DNA of 59,036 bases from Caccoplasma_A sp045587545 (lineage in GTDB: Bacteria > Bacteroidota > Bacteroidia > Bacteroidales > G3-4614), in assembly GCA_045587545.1 (NCBI GenBank), contig JAZNCN010000024.1, positions 1 through 59,036 on the forward strand, written 5' to 3'. Under the pieces are notes generated by a model that ran no database searches, had not been told where the DNA came from, and worked only from the letters and a program-made list of their open reading frames with translations. This document shows positions 1-8,584 of this stretch, piece by piece (positions within the stretch are counted from its first letter, which is position 1; the number at the start of each line of letters is the position of its first letter). The position numbers and the translations under genes were made by a program.

Positions 1-1
1 T

Positions 2-1354
2 CGTGGTAAGATTCAAATTTCACCGGCAGAGGTGGGAGCAATGCCCGAAATCAAGACATTGACAATGAGCGGAGCGAAAGGAAACGATTGGATAGAGGCA
101 GGCGAAGAGGTAACTTACTCATATACAGGACGTGCTGATGCCGACGGATATGTATCACGCGGTATGGCTCTTGGAGAGAAAGCATTCGGTATCCCTGCTG
201 ACCAACTTGGTTTTAACGACCAAACACCGTTTACTTTGACTTTCTGGTTATATATTAATAGTTTTAACCATGAAGATGGCGGAACTCAATTCTTGAATGT
301 TCGTACAGCTTCTGATAAATGGCCAGCAAGTGATTGGGGATTTATCTGGAGTACTATTGATCCTAATGGTAAATTAGGCTTCTCTTATAGATTGTATGGT
401 GAAAACGGAGGAGATATTATTGAAATATCTGATGAGTTTGAGTTTAAAACAAATACATGGTATCATGTTGCAATGGTATCGGGATATTCTACCAACAGAT
501 CAATGTATCTTTATGTAAATGGTAAACTTGTGGGAGGAGAGCTTGCAGAACAAGCACTATATACATGGCAATCTTCTAATGTTATTATGATTGGTGGTCG
601 TGCACACGGACGTGCAGGTATAGATGGTACTATCGATGAGGTTCGTCTATATAAGAAAGCTCTTACTGCAGCAGAGGTTAAGGGTGCAATGTCTCATACT
701 AATTCAGTATCAGATGCTAACTTTATAGGATATTGGGATTTTGAAACTGACGCAAATAGTGATAATTTCCTTATAAGTACAGGATACAATAAAACACTTA
801 AGGCAGGAAAATATAATGCTTCAGTTATATCGTCTAATCAATATAGTCGTGAATCAATATCGTTTGCGGCAGGAGCACCATTTATTTCAGGTTCTATCTA
901 CAAAATTGAGACATTGCCCACTTGGGCTTTGAAGGAAGCTTCAATTATCTCAGTAGGAGGAAATAAAGATGCAGGAAATGCAAAAGTTATATATGCAGCA
1001 GAGGGCGATTATACTGCAACATTGACACTTGCCAACGGTTGGGGTTCAGACACCAAAACAATAGAGGTTGTTGAAGTTACTCCTACCGGTATTGAAGATA
1101 ACGTAAGCGTAGAGGATATGATGCAAGCATTCCCCAACCCATTTGAGAATGAGGTATATGTAAACTTTACAGAAGATGGTGTTTATACAGTTGAGCTATA
1201 TGACAATGCAGGTCGTATGCTAAACAAAGCATCATTGAACGCAACAGCAGGTGAGGTTTATCCTATTGCTGTTGATGGCGAAGCAGGAATCTACTTCATT
1301 AAAATTAAGGGAGAGGGAGGATTGCTTAAAGTAATGAAAGTAGCTAAAAAATAG
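2..1354 (+). CDS. T9SS cargo protein with LamG-like domain, 5'-truncated by window edge
   Basis: The frame is open from base 2, so the gene starts upstream of the window; the GTG at 32 is not a convincing start. The visible part has a concanavalin/LamG-like beta-sandwich (about residues 30-220, with WYHVAMV, LYVNGKLVGG and GTIDEVRLYKKAL). A PKD-like stretch follows (YTATLTLANGWGS). The last ~80 residues look like a T9SS type A sorting domain (AFPNPFENEVYVNF, IYFIKIKGEGG, ending KVMKVAKK). It is therefore probably exported by the T9SS and anchored or released at the surface; its ligand cannot be told. The TAG stop falls in a TAGTTGTTAG motif that recurs at other gene ends in this window. Confidence 0.85.
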   Translation, partial: RGKIQISPAEVGAMPEIKTLTMSGAKGNDWIEAGEEVTYSYTGRADADGYVSRGMALGEKAFGIPADQLGFNDQTPFTLTFWLYINSFNHEDGGTQFLNVRTASDKWPASDWGFIWSTIDPNGKLGFSYRLYGENGGDIIEISDEFEFKTNTWYHVAMVSGYSTNRSMYLYVNGKLVGGELAEQALYTWQSSNVIMIGGRAHGRAGIDGTIDEVRLYKKALTAAEVKGAMSHTNSVSDANFIGYWDFETDANSDNFLISTGYNKTLKAGKYNASVISSNQYSRESISFAAGAPFISGSIYKIETLPTWALKEASIISVGGNKDAGNAKVIYAAEGDYTATLTLANGWGSDTKTIEVVEVTPTGIEDNVSVEDMMQAFPNPFENEVYVNFTEDGVYTVELYDNAGRMLNKASLNATAGEVYPIAVDGEAGIYFIKIKGEGGLLKVMKVAKK

Positions 1355-1390
1355 TTGTTAGAGACTGAAAATAATGGCTGAATATAATTT

Positions 1391-1421
1391 AAAAGGGTGC
1401 AGATTAATCTGCACCCTTTTT
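1391..1421 (+). terminator. Intrinsic terminator of the LamG cargo gene
   Basis: A perfect 30-nt palindrome (1391-1420, core GGGTGCAGATT / AATCTGCACCC) ends in a T run. It lies 37 nt after the stop codon. Being symmetric, it could act on both strands, but only the plus strand has a gene upstream. Confidence 0.85.
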
Positions 1422-1466
1422 GTGTGAAGTAGTGAATTACCCACATTTACTCAAACTTTTAGATAT

Positions 1467-1498
1467 AGAGGTTGGCAGAGATGTCAACCCTCTCTTTT
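1467..1498 (+). terminator. Second hairpin with short T run downstream of the cargo gene
   Basis: AGAG-GTTGGC pairs with GTCAAC-CTCT (one bulged C, one G.U pair) around the loop AGAGAT, then CTTTTG. It may be a back-up terminator or the 3' end of a small transcript from 1422 onward; no promoter is visible for the latter. Confidence 0.35.
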
Positions 1499-1561
1499 GT
1501 GCCTATTCTAAACTAAAACTAAAAATTGGAAGTTAATTATAAAAAAAATAAATCTTTTTAT

Positions 1562-1569
1562 TACCTTTG
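1562..1569 (+). promoter_or_regulatory. -7 element (TACCTTTG) for glutamine synthetase
   Basis: It matches the Bacteroidota -7 consensus TAnnTTTG. No TTG is found at the expected 19-21 nt upstream, so the promoter may need an activator. It implies a leader of about 35 nt. Confidence 0.5.
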
Positions 1570-1610
1570 GATTGTAATAATATAGCTTAATCAAATTAAT
1601 TTATATAAAT

Positions 1611-3113
1611 ATGGATAGAGAATTAGCTTTGAATCCCAATTTGCTTGTGTCATATTTGGGTAAGCCTGCCAAGGAGTTTACAAAAGAGGATATTATAAGA
1701 TATATTGAGGAGAATGGAATACAAATGGTAAACTTTATGTATCCGGCAGGAGATGGACGTCTTAAAACTTTGAATTTTGTAATTAATAATTTGGCTTATC
1801 TTGATGCTATTCTTACTTGCGGTGAACGTGTTGATGGCTCAAGCCTTTTCCCCTTTATTGAGGCAGGAAGTAGTGATTTATATGTGATACCTCGTTTTAA
1901 AACAGCATTCTTGGATCCTTTTGCTGAGATGCCAACTCTTTCAATGTTGTGTTCATATTTTAACAAAGATGGCGAGCCTCTTGAAAGTTCTCCCGAGAAT
2001 ACTCTTGAAAAGGCTTGTCGTGCTTTTAATGAAGTTACGGGAATGGAGTTTCAGGCAATGGGGGAGTTGGAATATTATGTTATTGCTCCCGATGAAGAGG
2101 CTTTCCCTGCAACCGACCAAAAGGGTTATCACGAGTCTGCCCCATATGCTAAATTCAATGAATTCCGTACTCGTTGTATGGCATATATTGCGCAAGCCGG
2201 AGGTCAAATAAAATATGGCCACTCTGAGGTGGGTAATTTTAGTATCGATGGTATGGTATATGAACAAAACGAGATTGAGTTCCTTCCTGTTCGCGCTCAA
2301 GATGCAGCTGACCAACTTATGATTGCAAAATGGATAATACGTAATCTTGCATACCAAATGGGTTACGATATAACGTTTGCTCCCAAAATTACAACAGGTA
2401 AGGCAGGTTCAGGACTACACGTTCATATGCGCATTGTAAAAGATGGACAAAACCAAATGCTTGATAATGGTGTATTATCTGAAACTGCTCGTAAGGCTAT
2501 TGCAGGTATGATGGTATTGGCTCCGTCAATAACTGCCTTTGGAAATACAAATCCTACATCATATTTCCGTTTGGTTCCTCATCAAGAGGCTCCTACAAAC
2601 ATCTGCTGGGGTGATAGAAACCGCTCGGTATTGGTACGCGTTCCTCTTGGCTGGGCATCAAAAACAGATATGTGTAAAATTGCTAATCCGTTAGAGAATT
2701 TGAGCAATTATGATACCTCACAAAAACAGACTGTTGAGATGCGTTCTCCAGATGGCTCTGCCGACCTTTATCAACTTTTGGCTGGTCTTGCGGTTGCATG
2801 CCGTTATGGATTTGAGATTGAAAATGGTTTGGATATAGCTGAAAAGACATACGTTAATGTAAATATTCACAAGGAGGAGAATGCCGATAAGTTAAACTCG
2901 TTAGAGCAACTGCCCGATAGTTGTGCTGCGTCGGCTGAGTGTTTGGCTAAGCAACGTGCAATTTTTGAGAAATATAATGTTTTCAGTCCTGCAATGATTG
3001 ATGGTATTATTAAAAAATTGTCTTCGTACGACGATCGCACTTTACGTGCTGAATTAGATGGTAATCAGGTTGCAATGCTTGAACTTGTAAATAAATATTT
3101 CCATTGCGGATAA
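1611..3113 (+). CDS. glnA: Glutamine synthetase (GlnA-type, ~500 aa)
   Basis: This cytoplasmic enzyme makes glutamine from glutamate, ammonia and ATP. An N-terminal beta-grasp region is followed by the catalytic domain. Visible family motifs are GELEYYV and NEIEFLP (metal and glutamate binding), GKAGSGLHVHM (the His-containing ATP/glutamate region), NPTSYFRLVPHQEAP, WGDRNRSVLVRVP and TVEMRSPDGSADLY. Its 500 residues are longer than classical ~470-residue GSI but usual for the Bacteroidales form. It is a single gene between terminators at 1391 and 3143, so it is transcribed alone. The start follows the -7 element at 1562; there is no SD, as usual in this phylum. Confidence 0.93.
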   Translation: MDRELALNPNLLVSYLGKPAKEFTKEDIIRYIEENGIQMVNFMYPAGDGRLKTLNFVINNLAYLDAILTCGERVDGSSLFPFIEAGSSDLYVIPRFKTAFLDPFAEMPTLSMLCSYFNKDGEPLESSPENTLEKACRAFNEVTGMEFQAMGELEYYVIAPDEEAFPATDQKGYHESAPYAKFNEFRTRCMAYIAQAGGQIKYGHSEVGNFSIDGMVYEQNEIEFLPVRAQDAADQLMIAKWIIRNLAYQMGYDITFAPKITTGKAGSGLHVHMRIVKDGQNQMLDNGVLSETARKAIAGMMVLAPSITAFGNTNPTSYFRLVPHQEAPTNICWGDRNRSVLVRVPLGWASKTDMCKIANPLENLSNYDTSQKQTVEMRSPDGSADLYQLLAGLAVACRYGFEIENGLDIAEKTYVNVNIHKEENADKLNSLEQLPDSCAASAECLAKQRAIFEKYNVFSPAMIDGIIKKLSSYDDRTLRAELDGNQVAMLELVNKYFHCG

Positions 3114-3142
3114 TTGTTATATAAATATTAGCCAATAGCTGT

Positions 3143-3190
3143 AAAGTTACCCCAAAAGTTTTTGACTAACTTTTGGGGTAACTTTATTTT
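3143..3190 (+). terminator. Terminator of glnA
   Basis: A perfect 18-bp stem (3143-3160 with 3168-3185) and 7-nt loop is followed by a T-rich tract on the plus strand. It lies between the convergent glnA and the BamA-like gene. The minus strand has no T run after the stem, so it mainly serves glnA. Confidence 0.88.
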
Positions 3191-3251
3191 TGCTTTGTTT
3201 ATGTCAATTATTCTAATAAATATAACAAATGAGACTAATAATTGACAGCTA

Positions 3252-4586
3252 CTAAAATGCCTCTGTCATATTAAAGTAGAATAGGGCATGTTTATCGGCA
3301 AAACTGTAGCCTGCATCAACTCTGAAGTTCATACGTTTCTGAACTTCAACTCTTAATCCTCCACCGAGATTGGGTAAAACTGCATCGTATCTAATAATAT
3401 TTTCGCCCATAAATCCGCATCCAACCCAGGCTGCATATCCTAATCTGTGGAGTAATTGTTTAAATTTGGTATCAGTGGCAATATCCCACATGTGTCGCCA
3501 CTCCAATTCAGTTGTTACTGCTGTTTTATTGCGATATTGTCCAAGATAGTAGCCTCGTAAATTGAAAGGTCCTCCAATTATTGCATGTTGAGAGAAAGGA
3601 ACTTTATCTCCTATTTTTGTTTTTGCTAATATGTTCCATGCCAATACGCGACGGTGCTCCTTTGATACTTTGTAATATTGGCGATAGTCAAGTGTTATTG
3701 ATCCGAAATCGTACTCTCCGCCTAAATATTTACTATAATATAATGCGCGAGCCTCAAATAATACTCCTTTGTAGGCATTAGCTGCTACGTCGCGTGTATC
3801 GAATGAGTATGTTATTCCTAATCCGACATTTATATCTCTTAATCCTTCGGCAGTACCTCCTTGCATCAAGTAGTAAGGGTCGTTAAGTAGTAGGGTGCCG
3901 GGACTCTTTATATTCTCATAAAAGAAATCTCCTGCTATTCCTATATAACTTGGGCTTTTTTTTAGTCTAAAGAGTAATAAGGGATTGATTTGAACCAAAT
4001 CGGCGTAGTATCCCGTTATATCTTTGCTACGTTTTGCATTATGGTTTTGTTTGTATCCAACTCCGTAAAAGTTCTCATTGGAGTGTTTAAATTCAAATAC
4101 TCCTTGTAGTCTTATTTTGTCATGTTTAAAATATATGAGTGGTTTTGATAGTATTGTAACACTCATTGGCTTCCCAAATGCGAGGTTTACGTTTAATGGT
4201 ATTATGCTTCGGGGTAATGTTGTGTCTGTTTTATCTGTTTTGAATGTTGCAAGTGTAGCCAATCCTATTGTAAAACCGTAGTCGGGTGAGTATCCTGGAC
4301 CACCTAATACACTAAATTTAAAATTCTTCTCCTTTTCTATTTTCTTATTTTTTTCAGCTTTAATATCTATGCCTGTAGAGAGAAGATCTAATATGTTGTT
4401 TATTGCTGAAATCTCTTCTTGTGTATATCCCTTTTCTGTAGAATCTGGAAGATGTGTTAAAAGTGAGTCTAACTTTATGGATAGTGTCTCGTTAGGGATA
4501 GAGTCATTAGTATGCTCTTGTGCCGTAATATTTACGCATAAAAGCAAAATAACAACAGATAGTATATATTTTCGTAATTTACGCAT
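3252..4586 (-). CDS. BamA/TamA-family outer membrane beta-barrel protein
   Basis: The 444-residue protein has a signal peptide (KYILSVVILLLCVNITAQ, cut after TAQ), a polar ~70-residue N-terminal segment, and a bacterial surface antigen (D15)-type barrel that ends in aromatic FNMTEAF, as expected for BAM substrates. Motifs such as GGPFNLRGYY and TTELEWRHMWD fit the C-terminal Omp85 barrel (RGY in strand-closing loop 6). No POTRA domains are evident, so it is not BamA itself; its role (lipid or protein transport) is unknown. It lies 124 nt downstream of gldN but is separated from it by a terminator, so it is its own unit. Confidence 0.8.
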   Translation of the reverse strand: MRKLRKYILSVVILLLCVNITAQEHTNDSIPNETLSIKLDSLLTHLPDSTEKGYTQEEISAINNILDLLSTGIDIKAEKNKKIEKEKNFKFSVLGGPGYSPDYGFTIGLATLATFKTDKTDTTLPRSIIPLNVNLAFGKPMSVTILSKPLIYFKHDKIRLQGVFEFKHSNENFYGVGYKQNHNAKRSKDITGYYADLVQINPLLLFRLKKSPSYIGIAGDFFYENIKSPGTLLLNDPYYLMQGGTAEGLRDINVGLGITYSFDTRDVAANAYKGVLFEARALYYSKYLGGEYDFGSITLDYRQYYKVSKEHRRVLAWNILAKTKIGDKVPFSQHAIIGGPFNLRGYYLGQYRNKTAVTTELEWRHMWDIATDTKFKQLLHRLGYAAWVGCGFMGENIIRYDAVLPNLGGGLRVEVQKRMNFRVDAGYSFADKHALFYFNMTEAF

Positions 4587-4591
4587 TGTTG

Positions 4592-4599
4592 CAAAGGTA
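4592..4599 (-). promoter_or_regulatory. Possible -7 element (TACCTTTG) very close to the BamA-like start
   Basis: On the minus strand TACCTTTG ends 5 nt before the ATG, so it would give a leaderless or nearly leaderless mRNA. No -33 TTG is seen at the right distance. It could be chance. Confidence 0.3.
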
Positions 4600-4653
4600 G
4601 TGTTTTTGTTGCAAATATATACTTCCTCTACAATGTAAAAACTTATTATTTAT

Positions 4654-4692
4654 AAAAAAAATATTGAGACTATCTTAAGATAGCCTCAATAT
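4654..4692 (-). terminator. Terminator of the porP-gldKLMN operon
   Basis: A 16-bp stem (4661-4676 with 4677-4692) has one position that is a G.U pair only in the minus-strand RNA. It is followed on that strand by a run of seven Ts. It lies 18 nt after the gldN stop. Confidence 0.85.
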
Positions 4693-4710
4693 AAATATTT
4701 TTCATAGTAT

Positions 4711-5856
4711 CTATTTTGTACTGCGTACCGAGCGAACAGGAGCACTTGACTTTGATGCTTTGCTTCTGCTTGATTTGCTACTACTTTTACTTGCTACAGA
4801 TTTAGTGCTTTTTGTGCTTTTGCTTACAGAAGATTTCGGACTCTCTGTTCCACGTGACGAACGAGTTGAGTCAATTGAGCTTTTTGCCTCTTTGGGTTTG
4901 TCGCTTTTTATTTCTTCTGTTTTTGCCTCTTCTATGGCTTTAGCCTCTTTCTCTTTATTTATCTCTTCAATGTCTTTTACCCAGAGACCATTTTCAAAAT
5001 TTTGTAATTGCTTCTCTATCTCTCTTCTTGCACTATCTTGAGCTGCTTGCTCAGGATATAGTTGCATGAGTGACATATTGCGTAGATTCATTGTCTTGTA
5101 TATTTCGGCATCAAACATGCGAAGCTTGAAGAAATCGTCAAATGTGTAGTTTCTTACGTTATTTTCGCTGCTTGTAATAATGTATTGTTGTGCCATATAT
5201 GGACGTACATCGGAATATTTAACCCAAAACATTGGGTATTTTACAGCTTCACCGCCAAAGTCCCCTACGCGATGAAGGATTGGACATATTGCTACTATCT
5301 CACTTTTAAGACCTGAGTTGCGCTTGTCAAACACCCACTTCTCTTTTATATAATAGGACAATACTTCGTTTGCTGGCACATCGCTTGGATCAATTGAGAG
5401 TTTCGCCTTCTTACTTCCGCTATTCTCTTTCTCTTCATAAAGTATATGAAATCTGTCAAGAGTCTCTTTAACGTTTACTTGGTACTCGTCATTGAATATC
5501 TCTCGTCCGTCAAGATATTCATAGGCTCCAATCTTGTTTTCTGCCAATAACTTCATTATTAGACGGAAAAGATTTTCTTGCTCTTCTGTACTCTCCTCAG
5601 GATAGTATAAAGGGAGGTTTTTCTCCTTTTTAAGGTCTAATGAGCTGTAAATTATTCGCATCCATGGAATATCTGAAGAAGAAAGTTCCTCTTTCTCATA
5701 TAAGGCTTTAGCCCTTACGCTTATTGAGTTGTTAGCCTCTTCTCTTTTTTTTGCACTACCACTTTTTATTGATGCACGTGTTTGAGCCTCTATTTGGGGC
5801 GCTGCAAATATTGCCGAAAGGAGCAGTACAGTTAAAATTTTAATAGTACGTTTCAT
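4711..5856 (-). CDS. gldN: T9SS ring protein GldN/PorN with long Ser/Lys-rich tail
   Basis: GldN/PorN is the periplasmic partner of the lipoprotein GldK/PorK; together they form the large ring under the outer membrane in the T9SS. The protein (381 aa) has a signal peptide (LLLSAIFAAPQIEAQ) and the conserved core: WMRIIYSSLDLKKEKN, LHRVGDFGGEAVKYPMFW and YTFDDFFKLRMFDAEIYK. After the core, about residues 295-381 form a charged helix rich in Glu and Lys and then a low-complexity tail of Ser, Lys and Arg, far from typical globular sequence. It is last in the operon, 27 nt after gldM. Flavobacterium GldN is shorter (~330 aa). Confidence 0.92.
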   Translation of the reverse strand: MKRTIKILTVLLLSAIFAAPQIEAQTRASIKSGSAKKREEANNSISVRAKALYEKEELSSSDIPWMRIIYSSLDLKKEKNLPLYYPEESTEEQENLFRLIMKLLAENKIGAYEYLDGREIFNDEYQVNVKETLDRFHILYEEKENSGSKKAKLSIDPSDVPANEVLSYYIKEKWVFDKRNSGLKSEIVAICPILHRVGDFGGEAVKYPMFWVKYSDVRPYMAQQYIITSSENNVRNYTFDDFFKLRMFDAEIYKTMNLRNMSLMQLYPEQAAQDSARREIEKQLQNFENGLWVKDIEEINKEKEAKAIEEAKTEEIKSDKPKEAKSSIDSTRSSRGTESPKSSVSKSTKSTKSVASKSSSKSSRSKASKSSAPVRSVRSTK

Positions 5857-5883
5857 ATCTTGTTATATTTATTTCTTTCTTAT

Positions 5884-7455
5884 TTAATTTACAATAACCT
5901 CAATAGGAGATAAGTTGCGTTCTATACCATCAGGTCCTATTGCTTTAACTCTTGATATATAGAAACGTTTTCCTCTTGAGAGACGTTTTATTGCTGTTTT
6001 TTGACGTTCTGAGAAATTAGCACCGTCAGATACTTCAGGTATGGCATTCCCCATTGAATCAAATATTACTGTTTCAAATGATAATACTTTAAACGATATG
6101 TTTAACAGACCATCATCAATAGCTGCTTCAATTCCGGGTGCTTTTAAAAGTAATCCTTTACTAAAGGGTTTCCCTCCTTTGTATCTCTGTATGTTGCCTT
6201 TGTCGTCTTTATATGCAATGAAAGGCATGGGATCGGGCAATTGCCTTACGCGGAATACGTTTTGACTTACAGTCTGTATGCGACCTTCCATATTTGCCGT
6301 TACCGATATTGTAACATCACTTCCAACTCCTTTAGGACGTGCTATCCAACCATTGCCTGAACGTGTTAATGTTCCGTTTGACATTGTAGCAGATATGGCA
6401 TTGTTTGGTATGCCGGGAACAGAGATACTTATAGGGTTGTCAATACCGGCATACAATACGTTCATCATTGTAGCTGATACGGTAGCCGATGGCTCTATTA
6501 CTGTATATGATGATGTAAAGTCGTGGCGAAGTATTGAACCATCTCCGGCTGCAACTTCTAAATATCCGGTATAATCAAATACTCCTGTTTGATTACATAC
6601 AAATTCATATAGTCCGTTAGCCTCTTTTGGCAACTGCTTATCGCCAATGTATATTGTAGGGGCTTGAGTTGTGTCTATTGCAGCAAGAACTATGTTTGCA
6701 GAATATGAACTACCGCGCATTACAGTTTTTGATACGGGTATCACATATGCGTCCATACGATTTACGCGAACATCTCCTTCATCAATGTTGTTTCGTAGAA
6801 TGTGTAAAATCTCGCTTTCGGCATATCTTATATCGCTTTGCAGTTTTGTAAGTACGGTTATTGCTGCGGCAACAGGCATGCCTTCAAAAGTCTCCTCTTC
6901 CCACGTTTTTTTCTTTATTATTCCATCTTTGTTTAATGCTACAGGATATAGGTAATCACTTATAATTTTACGTTTAATTGAATCGTTAACCATTGGGGTT
7001 ACAAAATCGGCGTAATTTGTAAGTGATGTTCTTAGCTTTTCTCCTTGTCCTTTAGCTGGTGATAGCATAATATGCGATGCCGCCTCAAGGTCGTCCATTC
7101 GCCTGATATTATTTACATCTCCGTCTCTTCCGTCAGCTTGTTGTACGATAAGTAGTTTAAGAGAATCAATGTATGAAACAAGAGCTTCGGTGCGTTTACG
7201 CACATCTGTGGCTTTGCTATACCACTCTCCCGATTTTTCAGGATTGGTTCTGTTATATTCCGAAAGTTCTCCGTAAAGAGTGCGATTTTGCTCAGAGGCA
7301 TTTTCTGTTGAGCGCGCAAGACTATCCTCAACTTGTCTGAATCCGTTTAAGACATCGGTAGAGACATTGAGGGCAAGCATGGCAGTAAGCACGATATACA
7401 TAAGATTTATCATCTTCTGCCTCGGCGTCATATTTGAATAGTTATTTGATGCCAT
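5884..7455 (-). CDS. gldM: T9SS motor protein GldM/PorM
   Basis: GldM has one transmembrane helix near the N-terminus (residues ~15-35, MINLMYIVLTAMLALNVS) and a long periplasmic part of several beta domains that reaches the GldK/GldN ring. With GldL it forms the proton-driven motor of the T9SS. The start MASNNYSNMTPRQKMINLMY matches the family closely. The 523-residue length is normal. It lies 16 nt downstream of gldL and 27 nt upstream of gldN, with no terminator between, so it is co-transcribed. Confidence 0.94.
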   Translation of the reverse strand: MASNNYSNMTPRQKMINLMYIVLTAMLALNVSTDVLNGFRQVEDSLARSTENASEQNRTLYGELSEYNRTNPEKSGEWYSKATDVRKRTEALVSYIDSLKLLIVQQADGRDGDVNNIRRMDDLEAASHIMLSPAKGQGEKLRTSLTNYADFVTPMVNDSIKRKIISDYLYPVALNKDGIIKKKTWEEETFEGMPVAAAITVLTKLQSDIRYAESEILHILRNNIDEGDVRVNRMDAYVIPVSKTVMRGSSYSANIVLAAIDTTQAPTIYIGDKQLPKEANGLYEFVCNQTGVFDYTGYLEVAAGDGSILRHDFTSSYTVIEPSATVSATMMNVLYAGIDNPISISVPGIPNNAISATMSNGTLTRSGNGWIARPKGVGSDVTISVTANMEGRIQTVSQNVFRVRQLPDPMPFIAYKDDKGNIQRYKGGKPFSKGLLLKAPGIEAAIDDGLLNISFKVLSFETVIFDSMGNAIPEVSDGANFSERQKTAIKRLSRGKRFYISRVKAIGPDGIERNLSPIEVIVN

Positions 7456-7471
7456 TGTCTAATGCTTATTT

Positions 7472-8557
7472 TTATGCTTCGTCGTTATTGTTATTCTCTT
7501 CTTCGTTTTTACGCTTTGGCGTTTGTTTTCCTAAGGCAGCCATAGGGTTATTGTACATATTTACAGTCATAGCTGCCAACATATTCTCATATACTGAGTT
7601 TAGTTGCGACATGTATGTAGTCATACGCTCTGTCTCTTTGCAGTAGCGTGAGCTGTCGTCAACTGAACTTTCGTACATATCGCGAATAGTTCTTAATCCT
7701 ATGTTTACGCGGTCAATATTATCTAATTGAGAACTGATGCTCTTCAATTGAATTTCATATATGGTATTCAATCCTGCAAGATTGCGGTTCAAGTCTTCCA
7801 TTTGAGTAACATATCCTTGTGAGTGAGAGGTTATGTTATCAGAATTGTCGGTAATGTTACGATATGACTCCAATAGAACATTTGAAACTTGTGTAAGCGA
7901 TTCGGTTGCCCTCTTGAATTGTTCCATCTGATTTGATATGGCAGATAGTTGTTCTAAGTATGTTTGAGTTGCAGATGTAAGCTCAGCCATCTTAGATAGC
8001 TGGTCTGCTGCCGACGATAATTTTTGAATACTTTGAGATAGCGATTGGGTATCGTTTTCGTCTAAGTTAATATCTGATGGAATACCTGCTGTGCGTTTTG
8101 CATCTTCAGGCGATACATACGGAACATTTGAGCCTCCTATGATTATTGTGCCACCTCCTAATGCAACACCTCCTTCAGCGTTGATAGCAGTGCCTTCTGC
8201 GTTACTTGCCCCAGTGTTAACTCCTATGGGCATTGTGCCGGAGAACCCTCCGCCACCACCTTTAAATTCAGGACGGTCGTTAGGATCTTCACTTTTAAGA
8301 ACGGGGAATACCTCTTCCCATTTATACTCTTTTGCGGGAGCATCAAAAGCTGTTAGAATGAACATCAATACCTCAATACCCATTCCTAACGATAGCATAA
8401 AGTTACCTCCTGCAAGGTGCAATATTTTAAATAGCGCACCAAGAATAACTATTGCAGCACCAATACTATATGCAAAGTTAAAGAAACGTTTTCCCTTGTC
8501 GCTTGCTACAAATTCTTGAAAACGAAATTTATATGCTTGAATTTTCTCTTTTTTCAT
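7472..8557 (-). CDS. gldL: T9SS motor protein GldL/PorL
   Basis: Two transmembrane helices (residues ~27-47 and ~52-72) surround FKILHLAGG. The second helix carries a glutamate (E62, in GMGIEVLMF), likely the conserved membrane acid known from Flavobacterium GldL to be needed for proton-driven motion. A Gly-rich linker (~100-150) and a long coiled-coil C-terminus with many Gln/Ser/Asn heptads follow. At 361 residues it is longer than GldL of Flavobacterium (~215 aa), as is PorL of Porphyromonas. It lies between gldK (27 nt) and gldM (16 nt). Confidence 0.93.
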   Translation of the reverse strand: MKKEKIQAYKFRFQEFVASDKGKRFFNFAYSIGAAIVILGALFKILHLAGGNFMLSLGMGIEVLMFILTAFDAPAKEYKWEEVFPVLKSEDPNDRPEFKGGGGGFSGTMPIGVNTGASNAEGTAINAEGGVALGGGTIIIGGSNVPYVSPEDAKRTAGIPSDINLDENDTQSLSQSIQKLSSAADQLSKMAELTSATQTYLEQLSAISNQMEQFKRATESLTQVSNVLLESYRNITDNSDNITSHSQGYVTQMEDLNRNLAGLNTIYEIQLKSISSQLDNIDRVNIGLRTIRDMYESSVDDSSRYCKETERMTTYMSQLNSVYENMLAAMTVNMYNNPMAALGKQTPKRKNEEENNNNDEA

Positions 8558-8584
8558 TTTTTCTTGCCTTTTGAGTTATTGATA

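Noticed and set aside
4760..5041. A 93-codon plus-strand frame, Leu/Ser-rich, opposite the gldN tail
   Set aside because: It is the antisense reading of the low-complexity Ser/Lys codons of gldN and has no start context or family.
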